A stretch of 64,000 bases of DNA, taken from the NCBI RefSeq assembly GCF_030123405.1, contig NZ_CP126110.1:1736001-1800000 (forward strand), in the 5' to 3' direction. Below, in pieces: positions 34,115 to 42,653 of this stretch. Under the pieces are notes generated by a model. It did not search any database. It saw only the letters and a list, made by a program, of their open reading frames with translations, and was not told the DNA's origin. The position numbers and the translations under genes are program-made. This DNA is from Neobacillus sp. WH10 (lineage in GTDB: Bacteria > Bacillota > Bacilli > Bacillales > Cytobacillaceae). How positions within the stretch are numbered: the stretch's first letter is position 1; each line of letters begins with the position of its first letter.

Positions 34115-35224
34115 TTGGAGAAGCAGTTCAATCAGGAAGATACAATACCTCTTGATATAAATGAAGAGCAGACGCAGAAAACAGTTTTACTGGAGAGCGA
34201 ACAAAAATACAGAAGGATTTTTGAGGATTCCATTGACGGACTACTTCTCTGGGATAGTGGGCATCGTATTGTTGATATAAACACAGCTGGTGAAAGAATG
34301 ATTGGTCTGCCAAAGAGAAAATTAATCGGTAAGCGGGTTTATGATTCATATTCCCAGTTAGATGGGAAAAAGGAAGAAATATTGAGACATATTGATCAGC
34401 TTCTTAACAATGGACAAACGACATCGACAATCATTTTTGAGATGGAAGATGGCAAAAAAAAATTTTTTGAATTCTCTTCAAAACTGGATATAGTTGAGGG
34501 AGTGAATTTAACAGTATTTAAGGATGTAACAGAAAAAGTAGTGATGCAAGAACAGCTGCGAAAATCAGATACACTTAATGTAATTGGTGAACTTGCGGCA
34601 GGTATTGCTCATGAAATACGAAATCCTATGACTGCCTTGAAAGGATTCATTCAATTACTTGAAGGAAGTATTACAAAAGAGCATTCGATGTATTATCAAG
34701 TTATCACTACGGAATTACAACGAATTGATTCGATTATTAATGAGTTTTTAATCCTTGCAAAACCTCAGGCAATTAGATTTCAGGAAAAGGATATTAATCA
34801 AATTATGAAGGAAACTGTTGACCTGCTGACTGCGCAGGCAGTTCTTTACAACGTCCAATTTGTAACAGAATATTCTGACGGGCTTCCACTGGTTTTTTGT
34901 GAACCAAATCAAATGAAAAAGGTTTTTATTAATTTAATAAAGAATGCCATTGAGGTAATGCCCTGTGGTGGGAATATTACGATTACCATTAAGAAAATGG
35001 AAAATCAGGAAATTCAGATAAAAATCCAGGACGAAGGTACAGGGATACCTAAAGAAAAAATAAAAAAGCTTGGTGAACCGTTTTACACGACAAAAGACCG
35101 AGGAACAGGTCTTGGTTTAATGGTAAGCTATAGAATCATCGATGAACATAAAGGAACCATCAACATTGAAAGTGAAGAAGGAAAAGGCACAATTTTTTAC
35201 TTAAACCTGCCCATTAAATCATAA
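34115..35224 (+). CDS. soluble PAS-domain sensor histidine kinase, sporulation-kinase type
   Basis: A 369-residue kinase without membrane segments. A PAS domain (about 28-140, YRRIFEDSIDGLLLWDSGHRIVD) is followed by the dimerisation/phosphoacceptor region GELAAGIAHEIRNPMTALKG, whose His is the phosphorylated residue, and an ATPase domain with N-box NLIKNAIEVMP, G1 DEGTGIPKEK and G2 GTGLGLMVSY. The HEIRNPMT form and the following EFLILAKPQA are typical of Bacillus sporulation kinases (KinA/KinE group) that phosphorylate Spo0F. Start TTG 34115 follows GGGGTG. No response regulator is adjacent, as expected for an orphan phosphorelay kinase. Confidence 0.87.
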   Translation: MEKQFNQEDTIPLDINEEQTQKTVLLESEQKYRRIFEDSIDGLLLWDSGHRIVDINTAGERMIGLPKRKLIGKRVYDSYSQLDGKKEEILRHIDQLLNNGQTTSTIIFEMEDGKKKFFEFSSKLDIVEGVNLTVFKDVTEKVVMQEQLRKSDTLNVIGELAAGIAHEIRNPMTALKGFIQLLEGSITKEHSMYYQVITTELQRIDSIINEFLILAKPQAIRFQEKDINQIMKETVDLLTAQAVLYNVQFVTEYSDGLPLVFCEPNQMKKVFINLIKNAIEVMPCGGNITITIKKMENQEIQIKIQDEGTGIPKEKIKKLGEPFYTTKDRGTGLGLMVSYRIIDEHKGTINIESEEGKGTIFYLNLPIKS

Positions 35225-35245
35225 TAAAAGTAACCCAATGGTTAA

Positions 35246-35282
35246 AAAACACTTCCTTTTAAGTTCTAGAAGTGTTTTTTAA
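35246..35282 (+). terminator. Rho-independent terminator
   Basis: AAAAAACACTTC and GAAGTGTTTTTT pair around an 11-base loop, ending the kinase gene. Confidence 0.85.
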
Positions 35283-35285
35283 CTA

Positions 35286-35330
35286 TTGACAGCACAAAGT
35301 AGATTTTGATATATATCTAATTAGATATAT
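35286..35330 (+). promoter_or_regulatory. promoter with 20-bp perfect palindrome, ArsR-type operator
   Basis: TTGACA (35286-35291) is a consensus -35. The AT-rich -10 region, 17-18 bp on, coincides with the perfect palindrome ATATATCTAATTAGATATAT (35311-35330). It lies 26 bp before the ArsR gene, so autorepression is very likely. Confidence 0.7.
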
Positions 35331-35355
35331 GTCGAAATAAGGAGATTGAAGGAAT

Positions 35356-35937
35356 ATGATTCAGCTGAACCGTATTGTTGCGTTTTATAAAACAATGGGA
35401 GATCCAACAAGAGTCAGGATTGTTGCTCTTTTAGCAAAAGGACCATTACATGGACAGGCGATAGCAGGCAAGCTTGGTTTAACTGCACCTACGATTACAC
35501 ATCATCTAAAAAAGTTAAGGGATATTCATGTGGTTTATGAACGCAGAGACAAAAATACGATTTACTTCTATTTAAATGAATCAATGATTAATCAGCAGGC
35601 ACTGGTGCTTACCCAGTTGCTTGAAAAAAGAGGGGAGGAGCTGGAAGATATGGTGGAATCAAGTTTAGAAAGGCAAAAAATAATCGGAAATTTTTTCACA
35701 AAGGAAGGGAAGCTGAAAAACATTCCTGCCCAAAGGAAGAAAAAATTAATGGTATTTGAACATATTGTTCGTGGCTTAAAACGAGGCAAAAAATATGATG
35801 AAAAAGAATTAAATGAGTATATCATGCAATTTCATGATGATTATGCAACAATTCGCAGAGAATTCATAATTAATCACTACATGTACCGAGAAAATAGTAT
35901 TTACGAACTGAATCCAGAAGAAATGTGGGCTAAATAA
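35356..35937 (+). CDS. ArsR-type repressor with C-terminal DUF2087 domain
   Basis: A 193-residue regulator. Residues 1-85 are an ArsR winged helix (KTMGDPTRVRIVALL, LGLTAPTITHHLKKLRDIHVV); no metal-ligand CxC is present, so the signal is not a heavy metal in the usual way. Residues 110-193 form a DUF2087 domain (LKNIPAQRKKKLMVFEHIVR, FHDDYATIRREFI), a fusion common in Bacillus. GGAGATTGAAGG precedes the ATG. The gene is monocistronic, lies behind its own palindrome, and its stop codon touches a dispersed repeat. Target genes are unknown; mtnK lies downstream on the other strand. Confidence 0.85.
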   Translation: MIQLNRIVAFYKTMGDPTRVRIVALLAKGPLHGQAIAGKLGLTAPTITHHLKKLRDIHVVYERRDKNTIYFYLNESMINQQALVLTQLLEKRGEELEDMVESSLERQKIIGNFFTKEGKLKNIPAQRKKKLMVFEHIVRGLKRGKKYDEKELNEYIMQFHDDYATIRREFIINHYMYRENSIYELNPEEMWAK

Positions 35938-36011
35938 AGAAAACTCGCCGATTGGCGAGCCTAAGGGCGAAGACAGAGGCGAAGTTGCACTTATGTCTGA
36001 TAGGAAAGTTT
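35935..36011 (-). repeat. dispersed hairpin repeat, copy A
   Basis: On the minus strand: AACTTTCCTATC, the core CATAAGTGCAACTtCGCCTC, then TGTCTTCGCCCTTAGG and the hairpin CTCGCCAATCGGCGAG followed by TTTTCTTTATT. Copies B and C (53774, 55688) share this order at near identity. This copy has only half of the first hairpin. It lies beyond the mtnK terminator and in the same orientation as mtnK. Confidence 0.88.
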
Positions 36012-36040
36012 ACTATCTATCGTCCCAGAATAAAAAAAGA

Positions 36041-36080
36041 AGAAGTCTCAAAAAGATTTGATTATTTGAGACTTCCACCT
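36041..36080. terminator. terminator at the 3' end of mtnK
   Basis: GAAGTCTCAAA and TTTGAGACTTC form an 11-bp stem. On the minus strand it is followed by a T-rich tract, 10 bases after the mtnK stop. Confidence 0.85.
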
Positions 36081-36087
36081 TTTTCTA

Positions 36088-37272
36088 TTAAATTACTTCT
36101 TTAACCTTAGTAATAAAAGCATCAAGATTGAAGATTTCTTTTCGTTGTTTAATTAGGACTTTCCCGAGTTCTAACGTTGACCGTTTGGCAGTTAATCTAG
36201 CTTGTGCATCTTCAATTGTATCTAAATCAGCAACATGTGCAAGTCCAACTGTTCTTCTGATTAATTCGCAGCCGGTGAATCCAAGGGCATCCTCAAAAAA
36301 CTTGGATAAATTGTAGCTTAAAAATAGTTCTGTTTTAGCTGAAGATTCTTTATTTTCTGTATTCCATAGATATGTATATTCTTTTTTAAAAACATTCCAA
36401 ACTGTTTCAATATGCTGGATAAAGAGGCCACGCTTTGGAACGTTCACAATAACCTCGAAGAGAAGATTTGCAAAAACTTGACCAATATCAAAACCGGCAG
36501 GACCGTAGAAGGCGAATTCTGGATCGATAACTTTTGTTTCTGAATTGGCAGCAAAAACACTCCCGGTGTGCAGATCACCATGGAGGAGAACTTCTGCCTC
36601 CGTTAAAAAACTTCTCTTCAGAACATTCACGTGAAACTTCAGTTCATCATCCTCCCAAAGGGCTTCGACATCAGTGCGTAAGCCATCTTCGAATTGGTTT
36701 GTGTCCGCATCAAAATATGGATCGGTGAAAATTAATTCCTCGGTAATTTTGCAAAGTTCTGGATTGCTGAACTTTTGCACCTCTGCTTTTTTTTCAGAAG
36801 GGCCTAAGCCATAGTCTGAAGTATAAAATAATGTTTTCGCAAGATACTCTCCTAAATGTTTAGACAGGAGCGGGTATGTTTCCCCGTTAATAAAACCTTT
36901 TCGGGCAATTACAAGATGGGAAAGATCCTCCATTACAGTGACGGCCAGTACATCATCTGTAAAATATACCTTTGGGACGTAATCTGGAGCCAGCTGACCA
37001 AATGTCTTTAAGGCATCTGCTTCAATCTTGGCCCGTTTTACCGTTAACGGCCAGCTTTCGCCAACGACTTTGGCATATGGAAGAGCTTGTTTGATGATAA
37101 TGCCTTTTCCATCGTGCTCATTGATTATATGAAAAACTAGATTTAAATTCCCATCACCAATTTCTTTGCAGGAGAGTAAAGCATTATCGGCGAATATATT
37201 TAAACTTAATGCCAGGCAAATAGCGGCATCTTCAGTTAATGGCTCGTAATATGTTTGTTTTAGTTGACTCAT
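36088..37272 (-). CDS. mtnK: S-methyl-5-thioribose kinase MtnK
   Basis: MtnK phosphorylates methylthioribose at C1, the entry step of the Bacillus methionine salvage pathway. The 394-residue protein has a choline-kinase-like fold: the substrate/ATP loop GDGNLNLVFHI, the catalytic LLHGDLHTGSVF and the metal-binding VIDPEFAFYGP. AAAGGAGGAAA precedes the ATG. A SAM-I riboswitch and terminator lie directly upstream. Unlike B. subtilis mtnKA, no mtnA follows: the message ends after mtnK. Confidence 0.96.
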   Translation of the reverse strand: MSQLKQTYYEPLTEDAAICLALSLNIFADNALLSCKEIGDGNLNLVFHIINEHDGKGIIIKQALPYAKVVGESWPLTVKRAKIEADALKTFGQLAPDYVPKVYFTDDVLAVTVMEDLSHLVIARKGFINGETYPLLSKHLGEYLAKTLFYTSDYGLGPSEKKAEVQKFSNPELCKITEELIFTDPYFDADTNQFEDGLRTDVEALWEDDELKFHVNVLKRSFLTEAEVLLHGDLHTGSVFAANSETKVIDPEFAFYGPAGFDIGQVFANLLFEVIVNVPKRGLFIQHIETVWNVFKKEYTYLWNTENKESSAKTELFLSYNLSKFFEDALGFTGCELIRRTVGLAHVADLDTIEDAQARLTAKRSTLELGKVLIKQRKEIFNLDAFITKVKEVI

Positions 37273-37321
37273 AATGTATTTCCTCCTTTGTTTTGGAGGC
37301 TTTGGAAGTGCGATGAGGCAC

Positions 37322-37356
37322 TAAAAAAGCCTCTTTCTCATCTGAAAGAGGCTTGA
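37322..37356 (-). terminator. riboswitch-controlled terminator upstream of mtnK
   Basis: On the minus strand AAGCCTCTTTC and GAAAGAGGCTT form a perfect stem followed by six Ts, immediately after the SAM-I aptamer. High SAM should favour it and shut off mtnK. Confidence 0.92.
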
Positions 37357-37377
37357 AGACAATCGTGTCTATCACAC

Positions 37378-37537
37378 CTCTTATCTTTCAGAAAGATCAT
37401 CCTTCTGTTGGAATTAGCACCGTGCCATAAATGGGGGAATAACCCGGCGCGAAAACTGCGCCCCATTTCACAAATGGATATACGGTCGGTTGCTGGGCTT
37501 CAAAGGGCCAAATCCCTCAGCCAGCTCGTGATAAGAG
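37378..37537 (-). ncRNA. SAM-I (S-box) riboswitch of mtnK
   Basis: The minus strand contains the conserved S-box elements in order: CTCTTATCACGAGC, GGCTGAGGGATTTGGCCC, TGAAGCCCAGCAACC, CACGGTGCTAATTCC and GATAAGAG closing helix P1. The P3 region is long (about 160 bases in total). It precedes mtnK with an expression-platform terminator, as in B. subtilis. Confidence 0.96.
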
Positions 37538-37604
37538 TAAATCAATTTCAATACGGTAAAAATAATAACAGTTTCATAAACATAGTGTCAATATATTTTG
37601 AAAA

Positions 37605-38390
37605 TTATTTATAATATTCCGGTTTTCTATCTTCAAAAACAGGAATCTGACTACGGATTTCTTTTACGAGATCCACATCTATCTCAGCCGATAAGATTTC
37701 CTCATTTGTTGAAGCCTCGGCAATCACCTCTCCCCATGGGTCAATAACCATAGAATGTCCGGCAAATTTGTTATTCGGATCACTTCCAGACCGGTTGCAC
37801 GCAATCACATAACATTGATTTTCAATCGCCCTTGCGATTAATAGAGCGCGCCAATGTGCCAAACGCTGTTCAGGCCACTCAGCAACAACGAACAGTGCTT
37901 CTGCTCCTTTAGATGTATGGGCGCGAATCCATTCAGGAAAACGGATATCATAACAAATAACTCCCGCAAATGGTCGGTTTTCTAATTGGAATAATCCCTT
38001 TTCAGCCCGTGCCTCTAAATAAAGATGCTCGTCCATAAGTCTAAAAAGATGTAGTTTACTGTAATGCTGAACTGGTTGACCATCTTTTGAAATAATGAGC
38101 ATTGTGTTTAATACTCCATTTTCAACACGATTAGCTACAGAGCCGCCAACAAAATGGACTTGGTGTTTTTTTGCTGACTCTTGGAAGAAATCTATTGTTT
38201 TTATTGCGTTTTGGTCGGCAATCTCATCGAGGCGTGTTAGGTCATAGCCTGTTGTCCACAGTTCTGGAAGGACAATAATATCGGGATTTTCACCCATTGC
38301 CTTTTCAATCAGCTTGGTTGCATTTTGATAGTTTCGAATCGGATTTCCAAAGACTATATCCATTTGAATACAAGAAATTTTTAATTTCAT
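37605..38390 (-). CDS. mtnU: nitrilase-family amidohydrolase MtnU
   Basis: A carbon-nitrogen hydrolase linked to methionine salvage; it is thought to act as an omega-amidase on the 2-oxo acid amide formed by the aminotransferase step. The Glu-Lys-Cys triad is visible in LPELWTTGYD, YSKLHLFR and VICYDIRFPEW. ATG 38390 (KLKISCIQMD start) follows GGGGGCGG; the frame is open 7 codons further. At 261 residues it matches the family. It is divergent from mtnE. Confidence 0.9.
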   Translation of the reverse strand: MKLKISCIQMDIVFGNPIRNYQNATKLIEKAMGENPDIIVLPELWTTGYDLTRLDEIADQNAIKTIDFFQESAKKHQVHFVGGSVANRVENGVLNTMLIISKDGQPVQHYSKLHLFRLMDEHLYLEARAEKGLFQLENRPFAGVICYDIRFPEWIRAHTSKGAEALFVVAEWPEQRLAHWRALLIARAIENQCYVIACNRSGSDPNNKFAGHSMVIDPWGEVIAEASTNEEILSAEIDVDLVKEIRSQIPVFEDRKPEYYK

Positions 38391-38508
38391 AGATCCGCCC
38401 CCTGTTTTCAACTTTCGGAATTTTTTCTTTACAAGCTGTTATAAAAGTTATATCATTTGTGACTAGAATTTCAAGAAAAATATGATATCGATTAAGCAGG
38501 TGAAAAAG

Positions 38509-39687
38509 GTGAAACAAATTCCATCATCAGACCTTTTGAAAAGTCTTCCTAAACAATTTTTTGCAGGGCTTGTTAAGAAGGTCGGAGAATATATAGCTGA
38601 AGGGCATGATGTGATTAATTTAGGTCAGGGTAACCCTGATCAGCCGACACCCGAACATATTGTTGCAAAGCTTCAAGAAGCAGCAGCAAATCCTCTGAAC
38701 CATAAATATTCACCGTTTCAAGGACATCGTTATTTAAAACAGGCTGCAGCTGATTTTTATCTTAGAGAATACGGGGTAAGGATTGATCCTGATAAGGAAA
38801 TAGCCATTTTATTTGGTGGTAAAGCAGGTCTGGTTGAAATTCCTCAGTGTTTGTTAAATCCAGGTGATATCATCCTAGTTCCAGATCCAGGCTACCCTGA
38901 TTATTTGTCTGGTGTTGCATTGGCGAAAGCGGAAATGGTGACAATGCCTTTACGTGCACAAAATAATTTTTTGCCTGATTACCGTGAGCTATCTGCTGAG
39001 ATTCTATCAGAGGCAAAGGTAATGTTCCTCAATTATCCGAATAATCCGACCGGGGCTACCGCCACGGCAGAATTTTTTGAGGAAACGGTTAAGTTGGCAA
39101 GTGAGAACAATTTTTGTGTGGTTCATGATTTTGCCTATGGAGCAATTGGGTTTGATGGTGAAAAACCAGTAAGCTTCCTCCAGGTTGAGGGAGCAAAAGA
39201 GGTTGGAATTGAGATTTATACTTTGTCTAAAACCTATAATATGGCAGGCTGGCGAGTAGGGTTTGCCGTTGGTAATGAGAGTGTGATTTCTGCGGTTGAA
39301 CTTCTTCAAGATCATTTGTATGTAAGTTTATTTGGAGCGGTCCAGGAGGCAGCGGCGGAAGCATTGACGGGCCCTCAGGAGTGTGTTAAAGAATTAAACC
39401 GGCTTTATGAACGTAGACGAAATGTATTAATCGATGGTCTCCATTCGCTTGGATGGAATGTCACAGCACCAAAGGGATCATTTTTTGCATGGCTAAAGGT
39501 CCCAGACGGGCATTCATCCGAGGAATTCGCCAATATTCTTCTTGATCAAGCACATATTATGGTCGCACCAGGAATTGGCTTTGGTGAATTTGGCGAGGGC
39601 TATGTCCGTGTTGGTTTATTAGAAACAGAAAAGCGTTTAGCTGAAGCTGTCAGAAGAATAAGCAGGTTAGGAATTTTAAAAAAATAA
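38509..39687 (+). CDS. mtnE: aminotransferase MtnE
   Basis: A pyridoxal-phosphate aminotransferase, class I/II fold, that converts 2-oxo-4-methylthiobutyrate to methionine at the end of the salvage pathway. The signature lysine lies in YTLSKTYNMAGWRVGF, with the cofactor loop NYPNNPTGA and the C-terminal GIGFGEFGEGYVRVG. GTG 38509 is preferred because GCAGGTGA lies 6 bases upstream and the resulting start (KQIPSSDLLKSLPKQFF) matches the B. subtilis protein, as I recall it, in length. The ATG at 38482 lies before that site and lacks its own. About 392 residues. Confidence 0.9.
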   Translation: MKQIPSSDLLKSLPKQFFAGLVKKVGEYIAEGHDVINLGQGNPDQPTPEHIVAKLQEAAANPLNHKYSPFQGHRYLKQAAADFYLREYGVRIDPDKEIAILFGGKAGLVEIPQCLLNPGDIILVPDPGYPDYLSGVALAKAEMVTMPLRAQNNFLPDYRELSAEILSEAKVMFLNYPNNPTGATATAEFFEETVKLASENNFCVVHDFAYGAIGFDGEKPVSFLQVEGAKEVGIEIYTLSKTYNMAGWRVGFAVGNESVISAVELLQDHLYVSLFGAVQEAAAEALTGPQECVKELNRLYERRRNVLIDGLHSLGWNVTAPKGSFFAWLKVPDGHSSEEFANILLDQAHIMVAPGIGFGEFGEGYVRVGLLETEKRLAEAVRRISRLGILKK

Positions 39688-39742
39688 GTTGACATTTTAT
39701 ACTTTTCTTGCCATAATCCAAAATAAAGTTAAACAACATAGT

Positions 39743-39880
39743 AAAGCGCAAGCGCCCGTATAGCGGCGTATAGACTGGGCGCTTCGAGTGAGTATTGGAA
39801 ACACGGAGAGCGATAGCGATCCGATGTTGACTTATCGTAGGGAGAAGAGCGAAGGCTACTAGCCGCTGGAGCTGGACAAT
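39743..39880. repeat. dispersed intergenic repeat (GCGCAAGCGC ... GCTGGAGCTGGAC type)
   Basis: Starts AAAGCGCAAGCGCCCGTATA, ends AGCCGCTGGAGCTGGAC. This is the outline of a non-coding repeat widespread in Bacillus intergenic regions; related pieces occur at 33867 and 47981 in this window. It lies between mtnE and the second SAM riboswitch. No gene or transposase is associated with it. Confidence 0.7.
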
Positions 39881-39939
39881 TCTCAAAATCGAAATTAATG
39901 CTTTTTTTTCTCAAAAAAAGTGAATAAATACGAATCGTT

Positions 39940-40050
39940 TTCTTATCAAGAGCAGGCGGAGGGAAAAGCCCGATGAAGCCCGGCAACCGACTTAAACTAG
40001 TGTTTAGGCACGGTGCTAAATCTTGCAGCTTTATGCTGAAAGATGAGAAG
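39940..40050 (+). ncRNA. SAM-I (S-box) riboswitch of mtnWXBD
   Basis: Conserved elements in order: TTCTTATCAAGAGCAGGCGG, AGGGAAAAGCCCGATGAAGC, CCGGCAACC, CACGGTGCTAAATCTTGC and GATGAGAAG closing P1. It is followed by a mutually exclusive antiterminator/terminator region and mtnW. Confidence 0.96.
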
Positions 40051-40068
40051 ATGTTAGTTTGTGATGCT

Positions 40069-40096
40069 AACCTCTTCTTTTCGAAGAGGTTTTTTA
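40069..40096 (+). terminator. riboswitch-controlled terminator upstream of mtnW
   Basis: AACCTCTTC-TTTTC-GAAGAGGTT is followed by Ts. The 5' arm can alternatively pair with GAAGATGTTAG in the P1 region, giving an antiterminator when SAM is low. Confidence 0.9.
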
Positions 40097-40121
40097 TGTT
40101 TTTACGGAAGGAAGATCAAAA

Positions 40122-41333
40122 TTGAGTGAAATAATCGCTACATATCTACTAAAAGATGAAAAAAATCCAGAAAAAAAAGCAGAGGAAATTGCACTAGGAT
40201 TAACGGTTGGAACATGGACGAACCTGCTAGAATTAGAGCAAAGACAATTACGCAAGCATAAAGGCAGGGTCGTTTCCATTGAGGGATTAACAGCCACAAA
40301 TGAGGATCAGTCACTTCTCAAGATTGCTTATCCAACCATTAATTTTTCCAATGACCTGCCTGCAATTTTAACAACTGTTTTTGGAAAGCTTTCCTTGGAT
40401 GGAAAAATTAAATTGCTAGATTTACATTTTGATGATGGGTTAAAGAGTTTGTTCCCAGGGCCAAGGTTTGGGATTGAAGGACTCCGCCAAAAACTAAATG
40501 TTTATGACAGGCCGTTGTTAATGAGCATTTTTAAAGGTGTGCTGGGCAAAGACCTTAACTTCTTATCCGAACAGCTTAAGCAGCAAGCTCTTGGCGGTGT
40601 TGATCTTGTAAAGGATGATGAAATCCTTTTTGAAAATGAATTAACGCCATTTGAAGCTAGAATTACTGCAGGTAAAGTTGTGCTGAAAGAAGTGAAGGAA
40701 CAGACTGGGCACCAGACATTATACGCAGTAAATCTTACCGGACGTACATCTCAGCTAAAGGACAAAGCAAGAAAGGCCACTGAACTGGGTGCGGACCTTC
40801 TGCTATTTAATGTGTTTTCCTACGGATTAGATGTATTGCAGGAGTTGAGAGAGGATTCGGAGATAGCTCTTCCGATTATGGCCCATCCTGCTGTCAGCGG
40901 TGCATTAACCTCTTCACCTGAATTTGGCTTTTCCCATTCCTTGTTACTAGGAAAGCTTCTCCGTTATGCTGGGGCAGATTTGTCGCTGTTCCCTTCACCA
41001 TATGGAACAGTTGCACTAGAAAAACCATTAACCCTTTCTATTGCAAGTGAGCTAACAAAGGAAGATGTTTTTAAAAAGGCTTTTCCTGTTCCATCAGCGG
41101 GAATTCACCCGGGACTTGTACCATTATTAATTCGTGATTTTGGCATTGACTCTGTCATCAATGCTGGCGGCGGGATACATGGACATCCGGGTGGTGCCCG
41201 GGGCGGGGCGGTTGCCTTCCGACAAGCGATTGAAACGAATCTTCAAGGGAAGCTGCTGATTGAAGGTTCCGACAAGTACCCTGAACTTAAACAGGCCTTA
41301 CAGCTCTGGGGGAATGCAGAGGTGATCGTCTAA
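40122..41333 (+). CDS. mtnW: 2,3-diketo-5-methylthiopentyl-1-phosphate enolase MtnW (RuBisCO-like)
   Basis: A RuBisCO-like protein that enolises DK-MTP-1-P and does not fix CO2. The 403 residues contain GVDLVKDDEILFENELTPFE, corresponding to the RuBisCO lysine/metal-ligand region, GADLLLFNVFSYG, and the phosphate-binding INAGGGIHGHPGGARGGAVA. Start TTG 40122 follows GGAAGGAAG. The stop is directly followed by the mtnX ATG with no gap, and the message is controlled by the upstream SAM-I riboswitch. Confidence 0.95.
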   Translation: MSEIIATYLLKDEKNPEKKAEEIALGLTVGTWTNLLELEQRQLRKHKGRVVSIEGLTATNEDQSLLKIAYPTINFSNDLPAILTTVFGKLSLDGKIKLLDLHFDDGLKSLFPGPRFGIEGLRQKLNVYDRPLLMSIFKGVLGKDLNFLSEQLKQQALGGVDLVKDDEILFENELTPFEARITAGKVVLKEVKEQTGHQTLYAVNLTGRTSQLKDKARKATELGADLLLFNVFSYGLDVLQELREDSEIALPIMAHPAVSGALTSSPEFGFSHSLLLGKLLRYAGADLSLFPSPYGTVALEKPLTLSIASELTKEDVFKKAFPVPSAGIHPGLVPLLIRDFGIDSVINAGGGIHGHPGGARGGAVAFRQAIETNLQGKLLIEGSDKYPELKQALQLWGNAEVIV

Positions 41334-42008
41334 ATGACAAAGCCTGTAATTTTTTGTGACTTTGACGGGACTGTTACGGAAAGTGATAACATCATTGCCA
41401 TAATGAAAAAATTTGCCCCGCCAGAATGGGTTAAGCTTAAAGACCAAATTCTTTCCCAGCAAATCTCCATCAATGAGGGAGTAGGAAAACTATTTTCTCT
41501 TATACCAAGTACCTTGAAAGAAGAAATTACAGCCTTTGCGATAGAGAATGCCAAGATTCGCCCTGGGTTCAAAGAATTTGTTGATTTTTTACGTGAAACA
41601 GGCATTCCACTTTATATCGTTAGCGGCGGTATCGACTTTTTTGTTCATCCTATTTTAGAAGAGTATGTACCATTATCAGGAATCTACTGTAATGAATCTG
41701 ATTTTTCAGGGGAGACAATCAAGATTCTTTGGCCTAATAAATGTGATTCGCTGTGTGAAAATGATTGCGGATGCTGTAAGCCGAGTATTATTCGTAAATT
41801 AAACCATAGCGAGGACAGCTTCAAAATTGTCATTGGAGATTCAGTAACCGATCTACAAGCAGCCAAGCATGCTGACTTTGTGCTGGCAAGGGATTTACTT
41901 GAGGAAAAGTGCGTGGAATGGGGTATTAACCATCAAGGGTTTCATACATTCTTCGATTGTATCGAGGAAATAAAAAAGAGAATTGAGGTGGGTGAGCTAA
42001 CATGCTAA
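41334..42008 (+). CDS. mtnX: 2-hydroxy-3-keto-5-methylthiopentenyl-1-phosphate phosphatase MtnX
   Basis: A HAD-superfamily phosphatase, 224 residues, acting after MtnW. Motif I is FCDFDGTVTESD with the nucleophile Asp near residue 9, motif II lies in YIVSGGIDFF, and motif III/IV is VIGDSVTDLQAAKHAD. A Cys cluster (CDSLCENDCGCCKP) near residues 139-152 is characteristic of MtnX. It overlaps mtnB by 7 bases. In organisms with a separate enolase-phosphatase this step is fused; here the split MtnW/MtnX route applies. Confidence 0.95.
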   Translation: MTKPVIFCDFDGTVTESDNIIAIMKKFAPPEWVKLKDQILSQQISINEGVGKLFSLIPSTLKEEITAFAIENAKIRPGFKEFVDFLRETGIPLYIVSGGIDFFVHPILEEYVPLSGIYCNESDFSGETIKILWPNKCDSLCENDCGCCKPSIIRKLNHSEDSFKIVIGDSVTDLQAAKHADFVLARDLLEEKCVEWGINHQGFHTFFDCIEEIKKRIEVGELTC

Positions 42009-42631
42009 CAGAAAGATGGACTGAATTAGCTGATGTAAAGGATGAGCTGGCAGAGCGTGACTGGTTTATGGGAACAAGCGGAAATCTTGCCATTAAAGTA
42101 AGCGACCATCCGCTCCAATTTTTGGTGACAGCAAGTGGTAAGGATAAGCGCAAGCGAACGAAAGAGGACTTTTTGTTAGTTGACGAATTCGGCCGGGCTG
42201 TTGAAGAAACACATTTAAAGCCTTCAGCAGAGACACTTCTTCATGTTGAAATTTACCGCAAGACGAATGCGGGCTGCAGCCTCCATGTCCATACAATTGA
42301 TAATAATGTCATCTCTGAAGTTTATGGGGACAATGGTGAAATTTCATTTAAGGGGCAAGAATTAATAAAAGCTTTTGATAGGTGGGAAGAAGATGCGGTC
42401 TTAAATATTCCGATTATTCGCAATTATGCCCATATCCCGACGCTGGCGAATAAATTCTCAGAACATGTATTAGGAGATACTGGTGCTATTTTGATCCGCA
42501 ACCATGGGATTACAGTGTGGGGAAGGAATGCTTTTGAGGCGAAGAAAATTCTTGAAGCTTCAGAATTTCTATTCCGCTACCAATTACGTTTATTAGAACA
42601 TAAACCATATCAATTATTTAAAGTTGTTTAA
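42002..42631 (+). CDS. mtnB: methylthioribulose-1-phosphate dehydratase MtnB
   Basis: A class II aldolase-type zinc enzyme, 209 residues, that dehydrates MTRu-1-P. Visible motifs are GTSGNLAIKV near the start, the zinc histidines in CSLHVHTIDNN, and the third ligand region LIRNHGITVWG. GGTGGGTGAG upstream is inside mtnX, showing coupling. It needs MTRu-1-P from MtnA, which is not encoded in this window. Confidence 0.95.
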   Translation: MLTERWTELADVKDELAERDWFMGTSGNLAIKVSDHPLQFLVTASGKDKRKRTKEDFLLVDEFGRAVEETHLKPSAETLLHVEIYRKTNAGCSLHVHTIDNNVISEVYGDNGEISFKGQELIKAFDRWEEDAVLNIPIIRNYAHIPTLANKFSEHVLGDTGAILIRNHGITVWGRNAFEAKKILEASEFLFRYQLRLLEHKPYQLFKVV

Positions 42632-42653
42632 TATATAAAAGGAGAGATTACAG

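Noticed and set aside
39729..39986. Overlapping minus-strand frames of 78 and 85 codons over the repeat at 39743
   Set aside because: They cover a non-coding repeat and a riboswitch.
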